The position numbers and the translations under genes are program-made. Positions 53,555 through 61,026 of a DNA stretch of 64,000 bases are shown here, piece after piece. Origin of the DNA: an uncultured Dokdonia sp. (lineage in GTDB: Bacteria > Bacteroidota > Bacteroidia > Flavobacteriales > Flavobacteriaceae). Below the pieces are notes generated by a model. It saw nothing but the letters and a program-made list of their open reading frames with translations, was not told the DNA's origin and ran no database searches. Location of the stretch: the NCBI RefSeq assembly GCF_947492815.1, contig NZ_CANLOB010000015.1, positions 1 through 64,000 on the forward strand, written 5' to 3'. How positions within the stretch are numbered: position 1 is the stretch's first letter; every line of letters begins with the position of its first letter.

Positions 53555-53944
53555 AGTGATAAAGTTTATAAGATATATGCTAAAATACAGTATTATATGA
53601 AACTCGGAACAGTAAACAGAAGATCTTCGGTGATTAAGCGAAGATCGTATTTCATTTTAATATGCGCTTAAAATGTACAATACATTGTTTGGTTGAATTG
53701 TAGTGGTGCTACGTTACTATCAAAAAGTATTTGATATGTATCTACAACTTTTTGTTGTACCGTATTCCGTTAGCTATTCCGAGTAATTTTTAAAAAAAAT
53801 AAAAATTTTCAATTTTTCTGTAAGGATATAATATCCTACTCGACAGATAGGAAAAACAATTCATCATTTTTGATGTTTTAAAGACATTAAAAATCTGCTA
53901 TGATGAAGAATGAAATCTGCGTACTCGTACGCAGATTTTGTATT
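53555..53944. other. intergenic region with two hairpins and no long gene
   Basis: A 390-bp stretch. GATCTTCG...CGAAGATC (about 53621-53647) and TACAACTTTTTGTTGTA (about 53738-53758) are dyads. AAATCTGCGTAC-TC-GTACGCAGATTT (53913-53938) is a perfect 12-bp stem that could terminate the small membrane peptide gene or transcripts from the left. Confidence 0.55.
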
Positions 53945-54079
53945 TTATACCACTGTCATTAATTGAATCAGTGTATAGGCACTCACAAATGTAGTTGTTA
54001 AAATCACATAGATTCCTAATAAGGTGTTACGCCTATAATTCTTTGGGTTTCGAGTTTCTGTTGATGCTTCAGTTTTCAT
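53945..54079 (-). CDS. small single-helix membrane protein
   Basis: Reading the minus strand from the ATG at 54077-54079 to the TAA at 53945 gives 44 residues: a charged N-terminus (MKTEASTETRNPKNYRRN) and one hydrophobic segment (TLLGIYVILTTTFVSAYTL, about residues 19-37). Positive charges before the helix suggest insertion with N-terminus inside. The start follows an A-rich leader typical of this genome, and a perfect hairpin lies 7 bp past its stop. It fills an otherwise empty gap. Function unknown. Confidence 0.5.
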   Translation of the reverse strand: MKTEASTETRNPKNYRRNTLLGIYVILTTTFVSAYTLIQLMTVV

Positions 54080-54229
54080 AAGATTTTGATTTATTGATTG
54101 ATACTTAAAAGACGTTTAAAAAAAATATTTGTTACAAGATTTTTTAAAATGTCTCCTGAAGTGTAACTTTTAAAGACTGAACCGTCAAAAGATGAGACTG
54201 AATTTATGAACATATATTGAGCTCATTAT

Positions 54230-54928
54230 TTAGTATTTACAATTTTCATCTATATTTTCTTGAAAATATAATTTTTGGTGTGTGATATCATAGGCACATA
54301 AATATCCTAAACCATTTTTCTTTTGTTGTGACATAAAAGCACCACAATCTATATTTAAAACCTGTGTCTTAGCTAAGTCTTTAAATTGAGTTTCTATTTC
54401 AAACTTTGTTAATGGAGTATGCCCATGAATGATTATTTTTCCTTTCAACCAATCATAATTGATGTTATCATACCAATTACGAATCCACATCAACTCCTCC
54501 AAATGATCTAAAGGATGATCATGTGTAAAATTCATTCCTGCATGCACAGCTATAAACTCATCATCTATATGATAATAAGGCAATGCATTACAAAAATCGA
54601 TATACGATAACGGGAGTAGTTTGAGGTTTTTTAATCCGAAACTCTTTAAAAGTGCTTCATCTCCCATATCATGCCATCTCCATTTTGTTTCGGCAGTATG
54701 ATCATTTATAAGCATTTGTTCATGATTCCCTCGTAATGCCACAACTTGATACTGTTGTTCTTGTAAGACATTAATATGGTCAATCACTCCTTTAGAATCT
54801 GGACCTCTATCTATATAATCTCCTAATAAGTATAACGTATCTTGTTTTGTAAACTGTAATTGTGCTAGCAATGCTTTAAATGTTGCTGCACATCCATGAA
54901 TATCACTGATACATATTTTCCTATCCAT
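54230..54928 (-). CDS. metallophosphoesterase (PrpE/ApaH-like phosphatase)
   Basis: A 232-residue enzyme with the metal-binding blocks DIHGCAATFKAL (7-18), GDYIDRGPDSKGV (36-48), LRGNHEQML (66-74) and a later IIHGHTPLT, so the DxH, GDxxDRG, GNHE and GHTP motifs are complete. It should be a protein phosphatase or dinucleoside-polyphosphate hydrolase in the cytoplasm; the substrate is not shown. It is monocistronic. Confidence 0.88.
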   Translation of the reverse strand: MDRKICISDIHGCAATFKALLAQLQFTKQDTLYLLGDYIDRGPDSKGVIDHINVLQEQQYQVVALRGNHEQMLINDHTAETKWRWHDMGDEALLKSFGLKNLKLLPLSYIDFCNALPYYHIDDEFIAVHAGMNFTHDHPLDHLEELMWIRNWYDNINYDWLKGKIIIHGHTPLTKFEIETQFKDLAKTQVLNIDCGAFMSQQKKNGLGYLCAYDITHQKLYFQENIDENCKY

Positions 54929-55049
54929 AGTGTAAATATAGAAACTATTTTAAGGAAGCGTTATTGCTTAATTAACGTAAGGACAATACAAGAAATACTG
55001 TTGTTTGGTCTTTTACAAGTTTAGTAATGATGAGCCTCGCATTAAAAGC

Positions 55050-55084
55050 TCTCACCTTAATCCTCTCTCACTAGGAGAGGAAGC
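55050..55084. repeat. short dispersed intergenic repeat (CTCTCTCACTAGGAGAGG type)
   Basis: CTCTCACTAGGAGAGG-like dyad just after the methyltransferase gene, related to the block at 5449-5493. Confidence 0.4.
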
Positions 55085-55093
55085 CTAAAGACG

Positions 55094-55807
55094 TTACTTC
55101 TTAATAGCTCGTATACACATAAACGCAGGAAACTCATTGAGTTCTTTAAAATGTTTTGGATCTAATTTCTCAAATGCAGCTACAGGTTTAGGCTCTAATA
55201 ACGTATCGAGCATAAATCCATTCTTCAATAACGGATGAATACAGTCTTGAAGTGATCTCCTGTAACTGTGTACCTCAACGGGAAATCCAAAGCCATTCCA
55301 AGTACAAGAAACTGGCTCTACATCAAAGTAGTTTTTGGATTTAAAATAGGTATACTCAAAAAATGGATGTTCTATAGACATCACTAAGTGTCCGTTGGGT
55401 TTTAAGACACGATAAAACTCCTCTAACGTCTTATCCCAATTTTGAATGTAATGCATGGCTAAGGCACATACAACAGTGTCAAACGTATGCTCTTCTAATG
55501 ATTCAAAAGGCTGTTCTAAATCATGTACAAAAAATGCCCCTTTATTTTGATTACGCTCTTTAGCATATTTGATCATCTCAGGACTTATATCAAAACCTAC
55601 TACTTCTGCTCCTTTAGCCAATAACTCTTCTGCATATTTTCCTGGTCCACAAGCAGCATCTAATATTTTTTTGCCATTAGGGTTTTCTATCAATCCTAAC
55701 GTATTGGGTCTATCATAGTAGGCATTATGTGGTTTATGGTCTATTAGTGCATTATAGCGTTCTGCTAAAACATCATATGTATGTTTAATCTTTTCTTTAC
55801 TCATCAT
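55094..55807 (-). CDS. class I SAM-dependent methyltransferase
   Basis: A 237-residue enzyme of the UbiE/Methyltransf_11 kind: GKKILDAACGPGKYAEELLAKGAEVVGFDIS (motif I and post I), FFVHDLEQPFESLEEHTFDTVVCALAMHYI (motif IV) and VLKPNGHLVMSIEHPFFEYTYF. The Trp and Tyr rich loop after it is typical of small-molecule methyltransferases. Substrate unknown. It is monocistronic. Confidence 0.85.
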   Translation of the reverse strand: MMSKEKIKHTYDVLAERYNALIDHKPHNAYYDRPNTLGLIENPNGKKILDAACGPGKYAEELLAKGAEVVGFDISPEMIKYAKERNQNKGAFFVHDLEQPFESLEEHTFDTVVCALAMHYIQNWDKTLEEFYRVLKPNGHLVMSIEHPFFEYTYFKSKNYFDVEPVSCTWNGFGFPVEVHSYRRSLQDCIHPLLKNGFMLDTLLEPKPVAAFEKLDPKHFKELNEFPAFMCIRAIKK

Positions 55808-55883
55808 ATATATTGTATGTAATGCTTTTTTTGAGATACAAAAAGAAGCAAGAAGTCTAAAAAGTTCTTTTTAGACCCAAAAT

Positions 55884-56519
55884 TTAAACTTTTGATCGTG
55901 TAATTAAAATACCTGCGCTCAAAATCCATGCTGCAAGACTAAAAACGACAATTCTAAATCCTGCTAAACTAGTGAACACAAAACCTGTTAAGACACCTAT
56001 AATTACAAAGATGATAAATAACAATCCAAAATACCCCATCCATTTAGGAAGTTTATGAGTACGTAATATGACTATAGCATATACTGCAATAGCTAAACAG
56101 AAAGCAACAATAAAAATATAATCTAAAGAGGTATTAATGGCAAAACTATAGTTTAATACAACATTTAACACTTCCCTATGCTCTTCTAACCGATCTGTGT
56201 ATTTTCCTAAAAAATAAGGCACTGTTAATCCATTAACCAATGCTGCAAACATAGCGGCAACACAACCAAAGAGAATCATTAAAAATGCAAGTACCGATAC
56301 CTTGCTTTCATCCATTAGCTTCATTGTTAACCCATAAAATCCAAATAAAATAAAAGGCAAACAAAAAATAGCCAAGGCATGCGTAACTATAATCAATGTT
56401 GTGATGTTAATAATGTGTTCTATACTACCACCTAAGGGGTGTAATACCATGGTGAGAATAACGAGTATTGACCCTGAAATAAGAGAAATACCTGTAACTT
56501 TATATCCTTGTTGTTTCAT
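55884..56519 (-). CDS. membrane protein of unknown function
   Basis: A 211-residue protein with about six membrane helices (for example ISLISGSILVILTMVLHPLG, LAIFCLPFILFGFYGLTM, VLAFLMILFGCVAAMFAALVNG, YIFIVAFCLAIAVYAIVIL, MGYFGLLFIIFVIIGVLTGFVF). No catalytic motif. It is separated from its neighbours by 76 and 162 bp and I do not recognise a family. Confidence 0.65.
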   Translation of the reverse strand: MKQQGYKVTGISLISGSILVILTMVLHPLGGSIEHIINITTLIIVTHALAIFCLPFILFGFYGLTMKLMDESKVSVLAFLMILFGCVAAMFAALVNGLTVPYFLGKYTDRLEEHREVLNVVLNYSFAINTSLDYIFIVAFCLAIAVYAIVILRTHKLPKWMGYFGLLFIIFVIIGVLTGFVFTSLAGFRIVVFSLAAWILSAGILITRSKV

Positions 56520-56681
56520 AAAATATAATGTTTAAATGTATGGTGTCAAATATCTAGCAGAAAACAGACACATACACTTGATTAAGATCAAGAACGTAAT
56601 TCTAAATAGACATTAAATCTCTAAAACATTAAGATGAAACACTTTCTTAAAACATATATAGGAAAAAAAATTGCTTTACAA

Positions 56682-57233
56682 TTATGACACTCTTTTACGA
56701 ACACGACTTAGTGTTTCTGGAGTCATTTTAAGATAAGATGCTAAGATCATCTGAGGAAACTTTTGTAGTAATTCTGGTTTGTTGCTTAGAATATATGCAT
56801 ACTTCTCATCTGCTGTATAGTTACCATCAAAAAAGCGAAGCCTAGATGTTACCACTTCTAATAGTTTTCCCATTTGAAGAAATGATGGAGATAATGCAAT
56901 AAGTTTATGAATAGATGTAATCGATAGTTCATAAAGTTCACTATCCTCATATACCTGTATTTGATATGTTGAAGGTTTTCGGGATGTAAAACTTTTATGA
57001 TTTAACACCCAATCATTTGTCGTGTTTACATCAATTACGTGTAGGTTTCCGTCTTTATCTGTAGTGTGATGATAAACGGCACCTTCCTTAACAAAATAAA
57101 CAGAAGAGCATACTTCTCCCTTTTTTAATAGACACGTATCTTTGGCACACATGTGCTGTTGCACTTCCTTTTCTAGAATGGCTATATCTTCTTCAGAAAA
57201 TGTTCCTAATTTTTCAATAAAATCATTCATCAC
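56682..57233 (-). CDS. Crp/Fnr-family transcriptional regulator
   Basis: A 183-residue regulator: a cyclic-nucleotide-binding jelly roll (about 15-120, CLLKKGEVCSSVYFVKEGAVYHHTTDKDGN) without the PRRSTAAxR phosphate-binding cassette, a dimer helix (about 125-150) and a short HTH (QKFPQMILASYLKMTPETLSRVRKRV). The DNA-binding helix is TPETLSRVRK. Such variants in Bacteroidota often control small adjacent operons, and the hotdog thioesterase gene lies 9 bp upstream on the same strand. Confidence 0.85.
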   Translation of the reverse strand: MMNDFIEKLGTFSEEDIAILEKEVQQHMCAKDTCLLKKGEVCSSVYFVKEGAVYHHTTDKDGNLHVIDVNTTNDWVLNHKSFTSRKPSTYQIQVYEDSELYELSITSIHKLIALSPSFLQMGKLLEVVTSRLRFFDGNYTADEKYAYILSNKPELLQKFPQMILASYLKMTPETLSRVRKRVS

Positions 57234-57242
57234 ACGTATACA

Positions 57243-57626
57243 TTACTTGATTTTTACGGGCTGTTTATTTTCATCTATCGCTACAAACGTAAATTCGCCA
57301 GACACTGCTTTTTCTCTAGAGGTCGTATACATTTCTTCTACAAAAATATCTACACGTATTTTTAAACTTGTAGTACCCAAGTACGATACCTTTCCTACCA
57401 ATTCTACAATAGTACCTGCAGGAATTGGTTTTTTAAAATCAATTCGATCACTACTAACTGTCACCATTTGTTGTCTACTATAACGAGTCGCTGTGATAAA
57501 GGCCGTTTCGTCCATCAATTGCATAGCCGTCCCTCCAAACAAGGTATGATAGTGATTTGTGGTATTCGGGAATACAGCTTTAAAAATGGTAGTTTTTGAT
57601 GCTTCTATACGTTCTTGATTCGTCAT
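57243..57626 (-). CDS. acyl-CoA thioesterase (hotdog fold)
   Basis: A 127-residue hotdog protein of the YciA/BACH kind. Motifs are FPNTTNHYHTLFGGTAMQLMDETAFITA (central helix) and FKKPIPAGTIVELVGKVSYLG, with the Asp in MDE. Family members hydrolyse acyl-CoA in the cytoplasm; chain-length preference is not shown. It is 9 bp from the Crp-type regulator, in one transcript. Confidence 0.85.
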   Translation of the reverse strand: MTNQERIEASKTTIFKAVFPNTTNHYHTLFGGTAMQLMDETAFITATRYSRQQMVTVSSDRIDFKKPIPAGTIVELVGKVSYLGTTSLKIRVDIFVEEMYTTSREKAVSGEFTFVAIDENKQPVKIK

Positions 57627-57765
57627 AAGATACCTCTGTTATTTCTATGCTAAGATCGTTTAAAAAAATGAGTATCGATATTACTTTTTCCGCTTTCGCG
57701 AAAATAAAAACAGCCTGTATTCATTTTCGCGAAAGCGAATCCATAATATATAATTAGTGTACGTA
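57627..57765. repeat. two TTTCGCGAAA palindromes in tandem
   Basis: CGCTTTCGCGAAAA (57691-57704) and TTTTCGCGAAAGCGAA (57724-57739) lie 21 bp apart in opposite orientation with respect to their GCG flanks. This is the only pair of copies this close in the window. Confidence 0.8.
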
Positions 57766-57800
57766 AAAAAGGGAGATTCCTTTACAAGAATCTCCCTTTT
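57766..57800 (-). terminator. Rho-independent terminator
   Basis: AAAAGGGAGATTC (57767-57779) pairs perfectly with GAATCTCCCTTTT (57788-57800). On the minus strand the stem is followed by TTTTTT, so it ends the gene starting at 58140. Confidence 0.9.
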
Positions 57801-57819
57801 ACAGTATTGTTTATGTATA

Positions 57820-58140
57820 TTATCTGTAAGCTATCGCTACATTTACTGCTCTAAAAGAAGTTACATTTTGCCACACACAACTCCCAGAAAACACAACTGA
57901 ATTCGTATTTGTAGCTAGAGTAAGTGTTCCCTCATAGTATATATCTGTAACTTTTTGAGATAACTGATCAATAAGATGATCAGGAGATAAATTATAGGTT
58001 GTTGTATTGACAACAGTTCCCTCTTTTACAAGACTAATTGTTACGCTTGCTGTTTTGCCTTGAAAGTCAGTTGAAAACTCTAATTGAGTCATTGCTGCTT
58101 CTGCTGTAGTTGAATAAATAGTGGATGTTACGATTCCCAT
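57820..58140 (-). CDS. hypothetical beta-rich protein
   Basis: A 106-residue protein beginning at the ATG at 58140 (MGIVTSTIYSTTAEAAMTQ); the upstream in-frame start at 58185 is rejected because an AAAAACAATTAA-type leader stands directly before the ATG. It is rich in Thr, Ser and Val with alternating strands (LEFSTDFQGKTASVTISLVKEG) and ends SFRAVNVAIAYR. No signal peptide. The 233 bp upstream hold no other gene. Function unknown. Confidence 0.6.
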   Translation of the reverse strand: MGIVTSTIYSTTAEAAMTQLEFSTDFQGKTASVTISLVKEGTVVNTTTYNLSPDHLIDQLSQKVTDIYYEGTLTLATNTNSVVFSGSCVWQNVTSFRAVNVAIAYR

Positions 58141-58418
58141 GTTAATTGTTTTTAAAAGGTTATTATGATTTTGGAGTGTTGACAAGAAACTACGCGTCTA
58201 TAAACGTATTTATATCAATTAGTTACACGTCAACACTTCAAATATCGAAACACATTTTAAGATATTTGGGTGAAATAGTATGAGTGCCAAAATCTTTATA
58301 ACGAGAGCAGTTTTTTATAGTACAAGATTTTTAATAACTTACATTTACTATCATTATAAGATAACATAGAAGAAAATTTATTTATAATAGCTAAAACAAG
58401 AAACTTCCTTTCACAACA

Positions 58419-58910
58419 ATGAGAAATACCTTTCTAATTCTATTACTACTCTTCAGTGTAGGAACCATACAGTCACAAACTCCTCATGAGAAGGAAGAAA
58501 AAATCAGATCTGAGATGAATGAGTTGTTTCAAAAACAACAAAAAAAATGTTATAATCAAGTAGATGCTATCACTGATATTCATGGGAAAACAGAATTTTG
58601 GAGTATCTGTACATTAGAAAATGGGTATCGAATTTTAAAAATAGCATCCTATAAAGGCGAAACCTATTACCAAGAAATCTATTTTGAGAAGGATCACTCT
58701 TTAATATATGCTAAAGAAACAGAGAACTACATTCCCAAAAATCACTTTTTACAAATACCATGGTATTGTCAGTTTTACGCAAAAGATGGAAAACTTCTTA
58801 CTTATATTTCTCATGGACATGGAAAAACAGAAACAGATACCTGGAATCCCGAGGTTATTTTTGAGATGTATGACCAGCGTATTGCTGAATTAGAAAATAT
58901 TAATAAGTAA
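58419..58910 (+). CDS. hypothetical secreted protein
   Basis: A 163-residue protein with a signal peptide (1-19, VGTIQSQ). The mature part has EKIRSEMNELFQKQQKKCYNQV and a WSICTLENGYRILKIASYKGETYYQEIYFE region. It has only two Cys and no catalytic motif. It is followed by an ATP-grasp gene 37 bp downstream. Unknown function. Confidence 0.65.
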   Translation: MRNTFLILLLLFSVGTIQSQTPHEKEEKIRSEMNELFQKQQKKCYNQVDAITDIHGKTEFWSICTLENGYRILKIASYKGETYYQEIYFEKDHSLIYAKETENYIPKNHFLQIPWYCQFYAKDGKLLTYISHGHGKTETDTWNPEVIFEMYDQRIAELENINK

Positions 58911-58947
58911 ATATGGTGATAGTGATTTCATATGTATCTTCATCACC

Positions 58948-59658
58948 ATGAAAAACGAGCTATTATTAATTCCTGATAAAGCAGACATTGAACGCGATGC
59001 TATTGCCAATACATGGATTCATAATGGCGGAGAGGTGCTACGAGTTGATAAATTCTGGGAGCACCCAACAATTGATGCTAAAAGAGTGACCATATATGGT
59101 ATTGATACATTTAGTCTTGTCTTAGCTCAGGTAATTGGTGTAACACTCATTGAGCCTAAAGATGAAGTCATAAGTAAGATCTCTCAGAAGTGGATCAAAC
59201 GAAAAATAATGACACTACCAATAGCCACTATAGAAGAGTCACTATTTCCTACATTTATAAAGCCCGTAAAACCTAAAACATTCACATCCCAAGTATATAA
59301 TACTTATACAGAATTCTTAAAAGAAACGAAAGGTATTGCTCCAGAAGAAGCCATTATTCTATCTGAAATTTTACAAATAGATGTAGAAGTCAGAGCCTTT
59401 ATATTACAAAATAAAATACTTGATCTAGCTTTTTATGAAGGAAGTGCTGATCTTAAAGATGCTAAAAAATTCTTACACGATTTTTTAAGCAACCACACTG
59501 TTGAGTTACCTAACACCTATGTTATTGATGTAGGTTATAATACAAAAAATGGCTGGTTTATTATTGAGTTTAACGCTAGCTGGGGTGCTGGATTAAATGG
59601 ATGTCATCCTGATAAAGTAATTTCAGGAATACGAGAAGCCACTACAAACCATTTTTAA
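58948..59658 (+). CDS. ATP-grasp domain protein
   Basis: A 236-residue protein with an ATP-grasp-like core: LFPTFIKPVKPKTF (the ATP-binding Lys region, about 104-117), ILSEILQIDVEVRAFIL (about 143-159) and VIDVGYNTKNGWFIIEFNASWGAGLNGC (about 193-220), where the Glu and Asn would bind Mg-ATP. It is shorter than most ligases, so acceptor specificity is unclear. It is probably a peptide or amine ligase, or a maturase. Confidence 0.72.
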   Translation: MKNELLLIPDKADIERDAIANTWIHNGGEVLRVDKFWEHPTIDAKRVTIYGIDTFSLVLAQVIGVTLIEPKDEVISKISQKWIKRKIMTLPIATIEESLFPTFIKPVKPKTFTSQVYNTYTEFLKETKGIAPEEAIILSEILQIDVEVRAFILQNKILDLAFYEGSADLKDAKKFLHDFLSNHTVELPNTYVIDVGYNTKNGWFIIEFNASWGAGLNGCHPDKVISGIREATTNHF

Positions 59659-59761
59659 GAAATTTAGTAACTTTAGTAACATCATTGTTATAATGAAAAT
59701 CAATATATCTCTATAGATATAGTAAATCGTGATAAAAAACAACTAACCAAAATCACTCATT

Positions 59762-60286
59762 ATGAAATACTTAAAATATTTACTCATCCTTATTCTCATA
59801 CTAGGAATCGTATTTATAGCAAAAGGACTTTTAACGCCTTCTATATCCTATGAAAATGAAATTACTGTAAACGCATCTGCAAAAGAGTCTTGGTCTGTAA
59901 TGAATAATGAGACCAATTTACCAAAATGGATTAAAGGTTTTAAAAAAATCGAACCCGTAAGTGGTACACCCAATACCGTAGGCGCTGTTTCTAAAGTATA
60001 TATTGAAGAACAAGGAGAAGAAATGACTATGGAAGAAACCATTACCGCAGTAAAAGAAAATGAACTTATGGCAATGACCTTTACCATGGATTTTATGAAC
60101 ATGGATTATGAAATGTCTTTTAAAGAAAAAGATGGTCAAACAGTCATCTCTTCAAAATCAACAACCACAGGAAATGGTATCATGGCTAAATCAATGGTTT
60201 CTTTTATGAAAGGCGCTATGTCTGAGCAGGAAGATAAAAACTTAATGAATTTGAAAAATTTAATTGAAGGGAATTCATCTGAATAG
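59762..60286 (+). CDS. SRPBCC-family protein
   Basis: A 174-residue protein with an N-terminal membrane helix (about 5-24, KYLLILILILGIVFIAKGLL) and an SRPBCC (polyketide-cyclase-like) ligand-binding domain (about 35-140, ITVNASAKESWSVMNNETNLPKWIKGFKKIEPV). Such domains bind hydrophobic ligands. The bound ligand is unknown. It follows the ATP-grasp gene by 103 bp. Confidence 0.78.
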   Translation: MKYLKYLLILILILGIVFIAKGLLTPSISYENEITVNASAKESWSVMNNETNLPKWIKGFKKIEPVSGTPNTVGAVSKVYIEEQGEEMTMEETITAVKENELMAMTFTMDFMNMDYEMSFKEKDGQTVISSKSTTTGNGIMAKSMVSFMKGAMSEQEDKNLMNLKNLIEGNSSE

Positions 60287-60348
60287 TTAAGCTATAAGTT
60301 ATACGCTTTCGCGAAAGCAAAAAAAGAAAGATAAAACCCTATGAATTC

Positions 60349-60930
60349 TTAATTCTGATGCTGTAAAGAAACTATTTTTGCAGTAATATTTTCATCCTCC
60401 AAAGGATTAGGTCCACAACCAAAGCCTTTGGCAAATCTTAAATTTATTGAATTTGTATTAGGCATAAGTTTACCATAAACACGAGAGCATATCTGCGAAG
60501 ATCCAATAGACCAAAACCAAGCATTAAAAATGTGTTCTCCTTTTATTTTTAGAGAAAATGGTGCTCCAAAGTATTTAAATTTAATAGTAGATAACTTAGA
60601 CTTCCCTTCTTCACTTAAGACTAATGTTTTTGTATTCCAATTGAAAGATTTAATATCAGAACCTAACAGAAATGGATCTTCTTGTAAATTACATTTTTTT
60701 AAATTTATATAATCAGGACAATATTCGACTGGAAATTCTTTAAAAGAATCGTAATCATTAAATAATTGATCTTGTTTTTCTTTAGGTAACTTATAAAACG
60801 AATTCGGATTATTACATATCTCTTTAAAAAGATATATTTCTACACCTCTAATAGCATTTAAATCCTCTTGCGTTTGACTATAAATGGGAAAACTAATGAA
60901 AATGGCTACTATAAAATAAAAAACATTCAT
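60349..60930 (-). CDS. hypothetical secreted protein
   Basis: A 193-residue protein with a signal peptide (1-17, IFISFPIYSQ). It has several Cys (ICNNPN, YCPDYINLKKCNLQ, SQICSRVYG, GFGCGPNP) that could form disulfides, and no known domain. It is convergent with the SRPBCC gene. Between its start and recG lie 96 bp that should hold both promoters. Confidence 0.65.
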   Translation of the reverse strand: MNVFYFIVAIFISFPIYSQTQEDLNAIRGVEIYLFKEICNNPNSFYKLPKEKQDQLFNDYDSFKEFPVEYCPDYINLKKCNLQEDPFLLGSDIKSFNWNTKTLVLSEEGKSKLSTIKFKYFGAPFSLKIKGEHIFNAWFWSIGSSQICSRVYGKLMPNTNSINLRFAKGFGCGPNPLEDENITAKIVSLQHQN

Positions 60931-61026
60931 TAACTCTAGACTTTATTTAAAATTAATCAATTTCTATGAAAATCATTTAGCCTCAATTTATAATAAAAAT
61001 TTCATAATTTCATTAAATTAGCTTTA

